DNA of 64,000 bases, taken from the NCBI RefSeq assembly GCF_030546805.1, contig NZ_JAUOPC010000012.1:124001-188000 (forward strand), given 5' to 3'. Under the pieces are notes generated by a model, which ran no database searches, was not told where the DNA came from, and saw only the letters and a list, made by a program, of their open reading frames with translations. This stretch comes from Cyclobacterium sp. 1_MG-2023. Lineage in GTDB: Bacteria; Bacteroidota; Bacteroidia; Cytophagales; Cyclobacteriaceae. This document shows positions 44,806-54,689 of the stretch, piece after piece. The number at the start of each line of letters is the position of its first letter. Position 1 is the first letter of the stretch. The position numbers and the translations under genes are program-made.

Positions 44806-45747
44806 CTAGCCTTTCCCATATTTCAATTTTTTCTCAATCCGCATGATATGATCAATTAGGAGGTCTGCCTGCTTTTGTTGTTCTCCATCAAATGGTGCAA
44901 TTGGAAACCGTACCGTAGGCTGTGTATAGATGCCTTGCCGGTACAATAAGCGCTTGAAAAAATGGATTGAAAGGTCTAAACTTTGATTAGAGAAATTCAA
45001 TACAGGCAATATTGTTTTGAATAAGGCTTCCGCCTTTTCGATTTCCCCACACGAAAAATTCCGGAATATACCCGTATAAATCCAATGCATTCCGGTAGGC
45101 ATAAATGCATGAACACCCCGGTGAAGCCCATCCATCATTTGAGATACAGCCCAGCCTCCACTCACATTTAATTTTCCTTGAGTCTGCTTCAGAATACGTG
45201 AGTATTTGGGCCCGGCAGGCACCGTTTCTATTTTTAAACAACGAAAAGAAGGCACCACTTCAAATAACTCACAAATCAATTCGTCCGGCAAGCCAGTACC
45301 GGTAGCATCCCAATCTTGTAACATAATCATTTCCGGAGATAAATCGGCCAACTCCATAAAGTGCTTTCGAAACTGCTGTTCGTCAACAAAAGGAATCTGG
45401 AACAGAACATTTTTACAACCTAAGGCTAAATATGATTTCAGAAGTGTTTTGCTTTTGCTCAAATCCTGTTCTCCTGCCCCGCCAATCACAGGTACCCTAT
45501 CCTCCACTGTTTCTAACACCAAAGCCAACATCTTTTGTCGCTCAGTGGCTGTTAATTTATATACTTCTGCTGCCATCGCAGGTACCAAAAAGCCGGCGAC
45601 ACCAGCCTTTAGCGCCTCGTTAACATTTCTTTTTAATGATTCAAAATCAATGTTATCATGTTTAGTAAATGGGGTATTGAGCACCGTGACAATCCCTTTT
45701 AAAGGATAAAGCTCTTTTTCGGGGTGGAGATGTCCTTCTCTACTCAT
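44806..45747 (-). CDS. DapA/NanA-family lyase lacking the catalytic Tyr
   Basis: 313 residues from ATG 45747; the frame is open upstream only to a TTG at 45768. It is a class I aldolase-type TIM barrel with GIVTVLNTPF at the N-terminus and a Schiff-base Lys in FRCLKIET. The motif that normally holds the catalytic Tyr (YNxP) is MLQDWDATG, with no Tyr, so chemistry may differ from dihydrodipicolinate synthase or sialate lyase. The start lies two bases after the stop of the glycosidase-like gene upstream; they are surely co-transcribed and may act in one breakdown route. Confidence 0.88.
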   Translation of the reverse strand: MSREGHLHPEKELYPLKGIVTVLNTPFTKHDNIDFESLKRNVNEALKAGVAGFLVPAMAAEVYKLTATERQKMLALVLETVEDRVPVIGGAGEQDLSKSKTLLKSYLALGCKNVLFQIPFVDEQQFRKHFMELADLSPEMIMLQDWDATGTGLPDELICELFEVVPSFRCLKIETVPAGPKYSRILKQTQGKLNVSGGWAVSQMMDGLHRGVHAFMPTGMHWIYTGIFRNFSCGEIEKAEALFKTILPVLNFSNQSLDLSIHFFKRLLYRQGIYTQPTVRFPIAPFDGEQQKQADLLIDHIMRIEKKLKYGKG

Positions 45748-45749
45748 AC

Positions 45750-48089
45750 TTATTGTTTGATCAGCCAAACATCCGTTACCCTGGATTGCTTCCTCCAGTT
45801 TAGGTGCTCTTCATCCGGCTTGTCAAAACTTAATTTTAATGTCCCATCATTGATTAAATCCTTTGGGAGTGGAAACTCTTTAAATTCCTCAAATCCCTTT
45901 TCATATTTAGTCGGCACCAAACGTTGACCATTTGCTCTTAACAATGCTTCACCAAATCCGGAAACTCTGATCAGGTAACTGGCATTGGGATCTAAGTCTT
46001 GGTACTCCAAGGTTGGGGTAAATTGAAACAACTGAGTAGAAAGGCGCTTTCTGCTTAACCCCTCATTTTCCCATAAGAAGTCTATGGCATCATCGGTTTT
46101 GGAAGTGACATGCTCGGCATCAGCACTTGAAATATTGTCATAAAAACTACCCTCTCCCGGAGAGGCATAGGTTCTAATAAAATCCAGTCTTGCCAACTTT
46201 TCTTTTTCAGTGCCCAATTCTCTTATTTTTTCAAATTCATCTTCCAACCACCACCTATTGTTCAAAGGGTAATCTATAAAGTCAAGAATCGCTCCTCTTT
46301 CAGCGCTTCGCGCCTGGTACTTTTCTACGCTTAGCTGTGCACCTATGGATTGAAAAAGTTTATCGCCATATACAAATACTTTTTCCTTTAGGTCTTGTGA
46401 AACCATATCGGTTGTTGCTTTATTTAAATGCTGAAGGGCATCATTCATGGCCTCTTCAGCTCCTATGGTTTTTGCTTGAGCCAGGATTTCATTCGCTTCG
46501 GTTTCCAGTCCTTTTTCAAAAGCCAGCCTATCTTGAATATAAGCATCATAATAAGCCCGCATTACCAATTGCTGCCATCTCCAATTTCCGGCCAGTTGCG
46601 GGTTGTTCTCTTCCAACCTTTTCCATAATGCCAAGGTTTTTTTAATCGAATCATTGATCATTATTGGACCTTCCCAATTTTTTTCTAAAGCAAATATCCC
46701 ATCAGTAGCTTCCTCCGCGACTTCCGGCCCAAAGAAAAACCGGCTGTACTCCATGATTATTTCCTTGGAATCCTTTTGTGGATTAACCCCCAGCTGGCTC
46801 CAAAGCACTTTATTGACATCATCATGGGTACCATCAGAATAAGTGATAAAACCATCAGTAAATTGGCTATCCCTATGGAACAAGTCAGTATACATTAAAG
46901 GCTGGGGATTGCATGGTTCTCTTCCCAATGTCAAGGCAAAAGCCTGGTCCCAATTGTCTACCGGATATTGACACCTTACCGTGTGGGTAATGTCCGGATA
47001 AAAACGGTGTAGGTATTTTTTTGGCAATAATTTTCTCTCCAAATCAATTGGAGGGCTACTAGGCCCATAAACCAATCCTTTGAGCCAATCAGGATTATTC
47101 TGTTCCAGGTAATCGAAAAAATACTCGACTTTCTCTTTATTGAAGCCCTGTAAAGAAACCCAAATCCCAGCCTCCGGATGATACTCCTTCAAAATAGCTG
47201 ACAAATCATTTAAATAGGGAATCAATTGAGCAGGGTGATTTTCTCCAGGGTCCCCTCCAGGAACAAAGACACCATCTAACCTTGGACATTTGGCATAAAA
47301 TGCTTCCTGTTCAACAAGCCCTTCCTGGTGTGCATTTTCGATGGTCAAGTCATGCGGAGCAGGAGTCCAAACCCAATAGTCTGCATCATATTTTTCACAT
47401 ATTTTGCTGATTTCAACCTCCATAAGCTGAGGATTGACCTTAAAGTGCAGACTAGAGTTGACCTTCTGAAATGGTATATTCTCAAAACTATTGGCGCCGA
47501 ATAGGACCTGCTCCCTAAAATGTTGATCAAATTGCTCCACCGTCCAGGCGTCCCAAGAATTGGCAGTATTTCGATAACCAAACTGATGGCCACGTAGAGG
47601 ATATTCCGGGGCTTCTGAAAAATCTATGGCAGAATTAATGGTGATTTGACCCTCCTTCATATTCGCCATCCTCAGCAACTTACCTACACCAAATAAGATA
47701 CCTCTAGTATCAGCCCCTATAATCCAGATGATATTCTGTTTACCTTCCCTCTTATGAAAAATACGGTAACCTTCTTCCTTCAGGTCTTCGGGAACACGCT
47801 TACTTTTCGAAGGAAGCTTCTTGCCAAATAACTCATTGTCATTTTCCAAAGCTATGGCAATGGTCGTATTGCCATCCCACTTATCCGCTACCTGCAGGTG
47901 AAGTGCAGTACGTTTTTCAATTTCCTCGACCAAGATCTCTTCGGCTGTTCCCTGAATAGGTGATTTGATCTGCGGAGATATTAAGATATTGGCTTGGGCC
48001 AAATCCAGCTTTTCCAGTTCTTCGTTGGCACAGGAAAATAAGGCATTGAATGCTATAATTATTGCCCAAAACTTTGTAATTGTCCTCAT
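45750..48089 (-). CDS. Large glycosidase-like lipoprotein, unassigned family
   Basis: 779-residue lipoprotein (Cys20 in FNALFSC). The N-terminal domain (about 30-165) resembles the carbohydrate domain of GH67/GH20 enzymes (ILFGVGKLLRMA, ending EAPEYPLRGHQFGYRNTANS). The TIM-barrel region has YWVWTPAPHD and VFVPGGDPGENH, possible active-site loops, then an alpha-helical region (about 510-700) and a beta-sandwich tail. No known GH family fits by eye; it could be a glucuronidase- or hexosaminidase-like enzyme. It is followed two bases later by the DapA-like lyase. Substrate unknown. Confidence 0.78.
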   Translation of the reverse strand: MRTITKFWAIIIAFNALFSCANEELEKLDLAQANILISPQIKSPIQGTAEEILVEEIEKRTALHLQVADKWDGNTTIAIALENDNELFGKKLPSKSKRVPEDLKEEGYRIFHKREGKQNIIWIIGADTRGILFGVGKLLRMANMKEGQITINSAIDFSEAPEYPLRGHQFGYRNTANSWDAWTVEQFDQHFREQVLFGANSFENIPFQKVNSSLHFKVNPQLMEVEISKICEKYDADYWVWTPAPHDLTIENAHQEGLVEQEAFYAKCPRLDGVFVPGGDPGENHPAQLIPYLNDLSAILKEYHPEAGIWVSLQGFNKEKVEYFFDYLEQNNPDWLKGLVYGPSSPPIDLERKLLPKKYLHRFYPDITHTVRCQYPVDNWDQAFALTLGREPCNPQPLMYTDLFHRDSQFTDGFITYSDGTHDDVNKVLWSQLGVNPQKDSKEIIMEYSRFFFGPEVAEEATDGIFALEKNWEGPIMINDSIKKTLALWKRLEENNPQLAGNWRWQQLVMRAYYDAYIQDRLAFEKGLETEANEILAQAKTIGAEEAMNDALQHLNKATTDMVSQDLKEKVFVYGDKLFQSIGAQLSVEKYQARSAERGAILDFIDYPLNNRWWLEDEFEKIRELGTEKEKLARLDFIRTYASPGEGSFYDNISSADAEHVTSKTDDAIDFLWENEGLSRKRLSTQLFQFTPTLEYQDLDPNASYLIRVSGFGEALLRANGQRLVPTKYEKGFEEFKEFPLPKDLINDGTLKLSFDKPDEEHLNWRKQSRVTDVWLIKQ

Positions 48090-48299
48090 TTTATACAGCT
48101 TTTTACTTTAACGAAAGAAAGGCTCCATTTCATTCTGTATAAATGACGTAAAGATTACCTTTCCAACCTTAACATTAACTACTGCAAATTAGACAAAACC
48201 TACCACGATTAGGGGAAGCCAAGATTAGCCAATTGCTCGAAAAAAGTAGTAAAACTGCATCATAAGAAGAGGGAATTAAAGTTTTAGCCCCTGCCATTC

Positions 48300-49292
48300 T
48301 TATTCATAGGTATCATTGGCATAAGCATTAAAGTCAGCAAATTCTTGTGGAAAAGTATTGTTTACAAATTCATATTCCCAAAGTTCAATATACCTTACCC
48401 CCATTGTTTTTGCCTGGGCAAACATTGTACTGTAATCATCATCTTTAAACCTTTCGGTTTGGTCAGACCTGCCAATGGCCTGGGCATAAATATCACCCGG
48501 GAAAGCGGTTAATGCGTCCAACAAATTGGGTTGGTATGTAGTCTTACCGGAAATCCACCAAATCGCAGCCCCAACTCGTTGGTTCAAAGTACTATCATTC
48601 CACAAGTCCGTAATGATTCGGTTTGGAATAGAGGTATCATTTATCACATCATGTACTTCGACTGCAAGGGCTTTATCAGGAAAGGCCATTGCAAAATTTT
48701 CAGCTGTTTCTTTAACGGAATTCACCCACCTGTCAGCAGTGAATCCAGCATCAGTAAGCAAGGAAACAGGGACCCCATTAAAATGCCCTTCAATGCCATT
48801 CGCTGTCATTTGAGGAACATATACCAAGGCTAAGTCTTCATCATTTCCATACTCCTTTGCCAATGCTTGGGCCAACTGCGCTAATTTTTGATTGACTATA
48901 GGATCCCAAATCTTAGGGATTTTCTTTACATTATTGTAGTAATCTATAATTTCAAACGAGTCTACATTAAGCGAATGAAATAACCAATCTGGACTACTAC
49001 CCCCAGCAATAATCCCCAAACTCCATTTTAGGTTTTTTGATTTAATTGAGACAAGAAATTGCTCTATTTTCGAAAAATCATAATCACCTTCACTTGGTTC
49101 CAGATCATTCCAGGTAACACGAATTAAAGTGCCCTGAACCTCCCCATTGTCCAATGCTGAAACATTGCCAAAAGAACTGGAATACAAACCTTTGGGTTTG
49201 TAAACATTGCTATTGTTCTCAATTCTATCGTCTTCAATAGTATTACAGGAAAAAAGCACTAATAATAAAATAGAAAATAAAAATTTATCCAT
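48300..49292 (-). CDS. TIM-barrel glycosidase-like lipoprotein
   Basis: 330-residue lipoprotein (Cys16, LLVLFSC). The sequence TLIRVTWNDLEPSEGDYDFSK is typical of GH42/GH5-like barrels where the substrate strand starts, and VRYIELWEYEF near residue 305 could be the nucleophile strand. The usual NEP acid/base motif is not obvious (LALVYVPQMT), so activity is uncertain. It may act on the same carbohydrate as the neighbouring larger lipoprotein, but lies 210 bases upstream of it and is probably separately transcribed. Confidence 0.7.
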   Translation of the reverse strand: MDKFLFSILLLVLFSCNTIEDDRIENNSNVYKPKGLYSSSFGNVSALDNGEVQGTLIRVTWNDLEPSEGDYDFSKIEQFLVSIKSKNLKWSLGIIAGGSSPDWLFHSLNVDSFEIIDYYNNVKKIPKIWDPIVNQKLAQLAQALAKEYGNDEDLALVYVPQMTANGIEGHFNGVPVSLLTDAGFTADRWVNSVKETAENFAMAFPDKALAVEVHDVINDTSIPNRIITDLWNDSTLNQRVGAAIWWISGKTTYQPNLLDALTAFPGDIYAQAIGRSDQTERFKDDDYSTMFAQAKTMGVRYIELWEYEFVNNTFPQEFADFNAYANDTYE

Positions 49293-49974
49293 AGTTATAA
49301 ATGATTTAGCTTACTGGATTGTTTGACAATAATTTAATGAAAAGGTTTATTTGGATTTTATAATAATTTTAAAAGAGAAGTAGCAGTATTCACCATTAAA
49401 GCCACAATTTTCCTTCCCTAAAAAACTGTCTAAGGGAATCGAAACCAAGTCTATTTTCAATTTAGTGTTATTGGCAATTTAAGCTTAATGATCATCTTTT
49501 TCGTACCATTTATCCCTTTATAAAAAACATCAAAATTAAGGGCCAACAGAGTGCTTTAATATGAATTATTAATTACCGGCATTTAATGTGACTTCAATAT
49601 TAAATGATTTAAAGGAGATCATTCCGCAACATTTATAGATTACTCTGGGAGCTTGTAGTCGGGATAACTTTTAGTCATTTCTGATCAAAATTGCAATTAG
49701 TTAAAATTTTGGAGAAATACCTTACCATTTCATTATCCATCATTCTGCGTCATTTTTTTAATTTTCAAGGAAATTCTGGGTGAAAAACGAACACCCATGT
49801 ACAAAGAATCCCTTGAAGAACCTTTAACAAAAGGTGCTATGGGTATGTCATTGACTACCAATATGCGTACTAATTTCAACGATCCTTTTGAAAGAAAAAT
49901 AGGTTACTTTTTGTTGTGAAGAAGAATAATTTGCATTCACTCGATTCGTTTACAAAGCGCTTGTTTTACACCCA
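49293..49974. other. Long spacer with a possible gene remnant
   Basis: About 680 bases with no solid gene. From 49797 to 49919 the plus strand has a 40-codon stretch (MYKESLEEPLTKGAMGMSLT...) ending at a TGA; the frame is also open upstream. It could be the tail of a decayed gene. No repeat or strong structure otherwise. Confidence 0.4.
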
Positions 49975-50934
49975 TTACTTACTCAAATTGTTCTCCAATA
50001 AATTTTTAATATCTACACTTAGTTCTTTGGTGAACAATTCAGCACCCTTCCTATTTAAATGCTGCGAGTTATAAAAATATTCCGTTGAATAGGATAGAAC
50101 ATTATCGGAATAATTAAGAAAAGGCACTTGGTATTTATCAGCTATATATTTATAATAAGCAACAATCTCATCCTCATTTTTTATATATTTCTTTGACTCC
50201 ATAAAAGTTGGCGGATAAACAAGAATAACATTAATATTATTGTTTTTACATTCAGCGATATAGTTTTCAAATAATTTAATTGAATGCTCTTCTATCCTTA
50301 TTAAAACTCCATCAGGGTTGTTATTTTTAAAATCATTAAAGGAATTATCCCATTTCTTATCTTGTGCCAGAAACCCTTTATATTTATTATCTTTCCTTAA
50401 ATCAATACCAATAGTATTTAATAATCCATTTATAACAATACTTGGATTTCCGGAATACCTGATAAATGGGATATAATAATCATAGGTAGAAAACCCCTTA
50501 TATTTTTTGGAAACCTTCTTTATTTCTTCATTATCAAAATAAGGAGCAAACTTAATGTACTTATACAATTCTACATTTTTGTATAATGTCCCGTGACTAA
50601 CAATTTGAACCACTATTTCTGGTTTCTTATTGTATTTTAAATAAAGATCATACTGCATCTTTTGAGGAATAAATCCAGTGCCATCCATTCCTAAATTGTA
50701 AGAATTTAAATTTAAAACAGAATCAATTATCTTTGGTGATATTTGAACCAAGGCTTTTGAGCTTCCATTGATTATCAAATCTGCATTCATCTCACTATTA
50801 AAAATCTTATTCAAATTATTAAATAGGGAAGAATTTGATTTTCTCAAACCACTTGTTACTGCAAAATCCAAAAAAAACATAATAGACACTACAAGTAATA
50901 GTAATATCACAGTATTTTTTATAAAAATCTTCAT
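49975..50934 (-). CDS. SGNH-like (AlgX/DltD-type) acyl-transfer partner protein
   Basis: 319-residue membrane-anchored protein (segment about 8-28) with a periplasmic SGNH-type fold. Block I is GSSKA with Ser58/Ser59 in place of GDSL, block II is near SYNLGMDG, and the C-terminal D/H box is YNSQHLNRKG with His292. Such proteins work with MBOAT acyltransferases to O-acylate exopolysaccharide. The gene is 13 bases downstream of the MBOAT gene. No polysaccharide synthesis genes adjoin. Confidence 0.8.
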   Translation of the reverse strand: MKIFIKNTVILLLLVVSIMFFLDFAVTSGLRKSNSSLFNNLNKIFNSEMNADLIINGSSKALVQISPKIIDSVLNLNSYNLGMDGTGFIPQKMQYDLYLKYNKKPEIVVQIVSHGTLYKNVELYKYIKFAPYFDNEEIKKVSKKYKGFSTYDYYIPFIRYSGNPSIVINGLLNTIGIDLRKDNKYKGFLAQDKKWDNSFNDFKNNNPDGVLIRIEEHSIKLFENYIAECKNNNINVILVYPPTFMESKKYIKNEDEIVAYYKYIADKYQVPFLNYSDNVLSYSTEYFYNSQHLNRKGAELFTKELSVDIKNLLENNLSK

Positions 50935-50947
50935 TTAATCTTTTGAT

Positions 50948-52396
50948 TTAAAATTGGAAATAAATAAAAGTTTGGTTACTTCCTGAAAATATAATTATTG
51001 AAAACACAATAATTATATAGATAATCCATCGACCATATTTATATTTAATTTTGTCTAAATAAAACAAGGCATATTGACCTTCTCTACCTATCCATTCAAC
51101 AATTATAAATATCAATAGAAGAAACAATGAAATAAAAGTTTCTTGAGAGAAGACCTTAGGTGGAAATGAAAAGAAAGGAGCAGTAAATATTCCCATTAAA
51201 TAACTTATTGCATGCTCAATATTATTTGCTCTAAAAAACACCCATGCTAAAACAGTTAGACTAAAAGTCAACAGCATATAAAAAAATTCCTTGATATTGG
51301 GCAGGCTTCTTCCTTGAGCTACAATGTCTAAATTTTTACGATTATTTTTAGTAAGCAAAAGTGGTAAAAAATAAATTGCGTTTAATGCACCCCAAACCAC
51401 AAAGGTCCAATTTGCTCCATGCCAAAATCCACTGACGATGAAAATGATAAAGGTATTTCGAATTTGCATCCAAATGCCACCTCTACTTCCACCTAACGGA
51501 ATATAGAGGTAATCCCTAAACCATGTTGAAAGAGATATGTGCCAACGTCTCCAAAACTCAGCTATGTCTCTCGAGAAATAAGGGAAATTAAAGTTTCGCA
51601 TTAAATCAAAACCAAACAATCGTGAAGTACCAATTGCAATGTCTGAATAGCCAGAAAAGTCCCCGTATATCTGAAATGTAAAAAACACAGCTCCTAAAAT
51701 CAGGGTACTTCCTGAATATTCTGCTGAATTATTAAAAATCAAATTGGCATATTCCGCACAATTGTCTGCAATTACTATTTTTTTAAACAAGCCCCATAGT
51801 ATCTGTCGCATACCGTCAACTGCTTTTCTGTAATCAAATTCCCTTTTGATATAGAATTGCGGAAGTAAATGAGTAGCTCTTTCAATTGGTCCAGCTACTA
51901 ATTGTGGGAAAAAACTTACAAAAGCCGTAAACGCAATAAAGTCTTTCGTCGGTTCAAGCTTTCTCTTATAAACATCTATTGTATAACTCAAGGTTTGGAA
52001 GGTGTAAAAGCTAATTCCTACAGGAAGAATGATATTCAATGAGTTGGCTAGAATTTCTGCCCCAAAAAATGAAAAAGCGGTTATAAAGTTGTCAAGAAAA
52101 AAGTTGTAATATTTGAAAAACCCAAGGAAACCAAGGTTAATCAAAATACTTGTCCATAGCAAAGCTTTACGCTTGGTTTGATTTTTCTCCGTTCCAAGTC
52201 TCCGACCAACAGAATAGTCAACTATTGTACTAAAAAGAATCAATGATAGAAATTTCCAATCCCACCAACCATAAAACAAGTAACTTGCCGCTACCAATAA
52301 TACATTTTGCAGTTTTAAGTTTTTGTTTGCAACGAACCAATAAAGTAAAAACACTATCGGTAAAAAAATCGCAAAGTCAATTGAATTAAAAAGCAT
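50948..52396 (-). CDS. MBOAT O-acyltransferase (AlgI-like)
   Basis: 482-residue, multi-pass membrane-bound O-acyltransferase. Conserved catalytic region: FWRRWHISLSTWFRDYLYIPLGG with His286, split here as FWRRWHISLSTWF and DYLYIPLGG, and SGFWHGANW with the active-site His326. It transfers acyl groups (acetyl in AlgI) from a cytoplasmic donor across the membrane for the SGNH partner encoded next. Composition looks more AT-rich than that of neighbours, so horizontal transfer is possible. Confidence 0.92.
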   Translation of the reverse strand: MLFNSIDFAIFLPIVFLLYWFVANKNLKLQNVLLVAASYLFYGWWDWKFLSLILFSTIVDYSVGRRLGTEKNQTKRKALLWTSILINLGFLGFFKYYNFFLDNFITAFSFFGAEILANSLNIILPVGISFYTFQTLSYTIDVYKRKLEPTKDFIAFTAFVSFFPQLVAGPIERATHLLPQFYIKREFDYRKAVDGMRQILWGLFKKIVIADNCAEYANLIFNNSAEYSGSTLILGAVFFTFQIYGDFSGYSDIAIGTSRLFGFDLMRNFNFPYFSRDIAEFWRRWHISLSTWFRDYLYIPLGGSRGGIWMQIRNTFIIFIVSGFWHGANWTFVVWGALNAIYFLPLLLTKNNRKNLDIVAQGRSLPNIKEFFYMLLTFSLTVLAWVFFRANNIEHAISYLMGIFTAPFFSFPPKVFSQETFISLFLLLIFIIVEWIGREGQYALFYLDKIKYKYGRWIIYIIIVFSIIIFSGSNQTFIYFQF

Positions 52397-52913
52397 AAAA
52401 TCTTATCTTTTTTAAACTTATAATTAGCCTGATATTTTTTTTTAGTTGAAGTAGCAGGCCCTGATATTTATCCGCTAAAAGTAGTAATAATAAGTATCAA
52501 AAATGATTGTGCTCAACGAATTATTGATGAAATCTCCTTCTTTTAACTATCTGAAATTTTTCTTTGAGTTGCTCTTCGATGAAGATAATCCTAACGTTTA
52601 TAACAAATTAGCATCATAGATCACTTCGATTTTAGCTTCATTTTTGAAAAAAAATACTGGAAGAATTTCTACCTAAAAATTGTCAAAGATGTTTGGAGGT
52701 TCTAGTCTGTAATATTGAATTAATTCATTTAACTGACATGGAATAAAAACACACTTCATTGAAAAATTGGCACTTAATACAATAAGCGATTATACACATT
52801 CCATACAAAATAAGGGATCCTTTAAATGCTCCTTCCGGACAATGGCTGTATATTAGCCATCCTAAAGTTTATTTTAAGGCAGACATTTCCTATTGGGATA
52901 ATTAGCGTAGATC
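52397..52913. other. Spacer with a weak candidate gene remnant
   Basis: About 515 bases upstream of both the MBOAT gene and the symporter gene. Apart from the protein-like stretch at 52503-52705 (listed separately), nothing clear is seen. The symporter promoter presumably lies near its right end. Confidence 0.45.
52503..52705 (+). pseudogene. Possible frameshifted gene remnant
   Basis: Two adjacent protein-like stretches: 52503-52619 (MIVLNELLMKSPSFNYLKFF..., 38 codons, stop TAG) and, one frame over, 52616-52705 (IDHFDFSFIFEKKYWKNFYL..., stop TAG). Joined they would give about 67 residues. In AT-rich DNA such stretches arise by chance, so this is weak. Confidence 0.2.
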
Positions 52914-54089
52914 ATGAAACAACTATTTTCGAACTTATTGTTTAAAGTTTTCCTAGCCATATTATTGGGCATTCTTTTCGGACAGTATTTACCAGAATCC
53001 ATCAATCGGATCTTCACCACATTCAATGCTTTTTTTGGACAATTCCTAAATTTCACCATTCCACTGATCATTATGGGCTTAATTATGCCGGCCATTTCTG
53101 ATTTAGGAAAAGGGGCAGGGAAATTATTGTTAATGACTGCTGCCATTGCATATGGCTCCACCTTGTTCTCAGGTTTTATGACCTATCTTACTACTTCCGG
53201 AATATTTCCCATGCTCTTGGAATCGCATGTCAATGGAGCTGCTCCAATTGCCGAAAAAGGTCCTGAATTAACACCTTACTTTAGTATTAGCATCCCTCCT
53301 ATACTCGACGTTATGTCAGCCCTTGTTTTTGCTTTTGTGGTTGGAATAGGTCTATCCACCCAGGAAGAATCAAATCTAAAATTGATGGTGAGAGACTTTC
53401 AAAAAATCATCATGCAATTGATTGAAAATGTAATCATCCCTCTATTGCCGCTTTTCATTTTGGGTATTTTTGCCAAAATGTCCTTTAGCGGACAAGTCTT
53501 TTCAATTCTATCCGTATTCATAAGCATTATTGGGGTGATTTTTGCCTTACACGTTTTACTTTTATTGCTTCAGTACACCATTGCAGGTTTGGTTTCAAAG
53601 AAAAACCCTTTTAAGTTATTGATCACAATGATGCCTGCCTACTTCACGGCATTAGGAACCCAATCTTCTGCAGCCACCATTCCTGTGACCTTAGAACAAG
53701 CGCTGAAAAATGGGGTCTCTGAGAAAATTGCGGGCTTTGTTATTCCTCTATGTGCCACCATTCACCTTTCCGGCAGTATCATGAAAATTACTGCTTGTGC
53801 CATGGCCTTAATGATTCTGTACGGAATGCCCTTTGGTTTCACACTCTTTGCCGGATTTATTTTTGTTTTGGGAATTGCGATGATAGCTGCACCCGGGGTT
53901 CCTGGGGGAGCCATTATGGCCGCTGTCGGCATTCTTCAATCCATGTTAGGTTTCAACGAAGAGATGATTGGCTTAATGATCGCTTTATACATTGCCATGG
54001 ATAGTTTTGGAACCGCCTGCAATGTGACCGGTGACGGGGCAATAGCTATTGTTATGGATAAGGTAACGAAAGAAAAGTTGGCCGCTTAA
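52914..54089 (+). CDS. Dicarboxylate/amino acid:cation symporter (DAACS family)
   Basis: 391-residue symporter of the GltP/SLC1 type, slightly shorter than usual. The re-entrant loop HP1 is TQSSAATIPVTL (the family SSxxTxP motif), and the sodium/aspartate region is near GTACNVTGDG at residue 364. About eight membrane segments plus two hairpins. It probably takes up glutamate, aspartate or a C4-dicarboxylate with Na+ or H+. Single gene; followed by a 720-base spacer holding the first hairpin repeat. Confidence 0.9.
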   Translation: MKQLFSNLLFKVFLAILLGILFGQYLPESINRIFTTFNAFFGQFLNFTIPLIIMGLIMPAISDLGKGAGKLLLMTAAIAYGSTLFSGFMTYLTTSGIFPMLLESHVNGAAPIAEKGPELTPYFSISIPPILDVMSALVFAFVVGIGLSTQEESNLKLMVRDFQKIIMQLIENVIIPLLPLFILGIFAKMSFSGQVFSILSVFISIIGVIFALHVLLLLLQYTIAGLVSKKNPFKLLITMMPAYFTALGTQSSAATIPVTLEQALKNGVSEKIAGFVIPLCATIHLSGSIMKITACAMALMILYGMPFGFTLFAGFIFVLGIAMIAAPGVPGGAIMAAVGILQSMLGFNEEMIGLMIALYIAMDSFGTACNVTGDGAIAIVMDKVTKEKLAA

Positions 54090-54211
54090 AACTGAACCAG
54101 CAAATAAGTGACCGAATCCCTTACTGAAAAATGGGAGAGGAGCTACAAACCCTATCACCTAATTCAACCTATAGCTTAAAATCACTCCCTATAGAGATTT
54201 TAACTGTTAAA

Positions 54212-54347
54212 TTCAACGAAACCTAAAAACCCCAATAGGGGTGAAATGATTTTAGCCAAGGGCATCAGCCCCTGGTAAAAACCATGAGCACAACATGATT
54301 TTGGCGGTATTGTTGCTTTTTTTTTTCTGCAACAATGCTGACAAAAT
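54212..54347. repeat. Three-hairpin dispersed repeat, copy 1
   Basis: 136 bases matching 56106-56240 with about ten differences. Three consecutive inverted repeats: ACCCC-AATA-GGGGT, CCAAGGGC-ATCA-GCCCCTGG (one mismatch), and ATTGTTGC...GCAACAAT around a T-run. The form is that of a non-coding dispersed repeat (REP/MITE-like). Same orientation as copy 2; together they bracket the DUF4221 gene. Confidence 0.88.
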
Positions 54348-54611
54348 ATCGATCGGGCTTATCTAATCTCATGTACCTCTTTTCTAAAAGTCTTAAGTGA
54401 TAATTATTCTGAATCAAAGGGTCATGCTAGGTACTCACACTTCAATCTCTTATTTAAGCACTCATTTAAACCATACTCCTCATTGCTTTCTTTAAAACTT
54501 CTCAACTCCATAGACAACCGATCACCTATGCACCTGCTAGATTTATTGGGATTATAAACCTACATAAAACACGAAATAAAGTGCTGATTATCAAAAAATA
54601 GGAGAAACATT

Positions 54612-54689
54612 ATGAAGACTAATAAACTATTAGTTAATTGTACAAAACAATGGAGTAGAGGCAAGACAATATGCTCAACTTACCCATGA
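54612..54689 (+). CDS. Tiny ORF with Shine-Dalgarno-like site
   Basis: 25-codon ORF (MKTNKLLVNCTKQWSRGKTI...) with AGGAGA starting 12 bases upstream of the ATG. Basic, two Cys. Such SD sites are rare here. It may be a peptide or leader ahead of the DUF4221 gene, or chance. Weak. Confidence 0.2.
   Translation: MKTNKLLVNCTKQWSRGKTICSTYP

Noticed and set aside
45206-45709. Plus-strand ORF of 167 codons opposite the DapA-like gene
   Set aside because: Fully overlapped by a well-supported minus-strand gene, and its sequence is Ser/Lys-rich without motifs.
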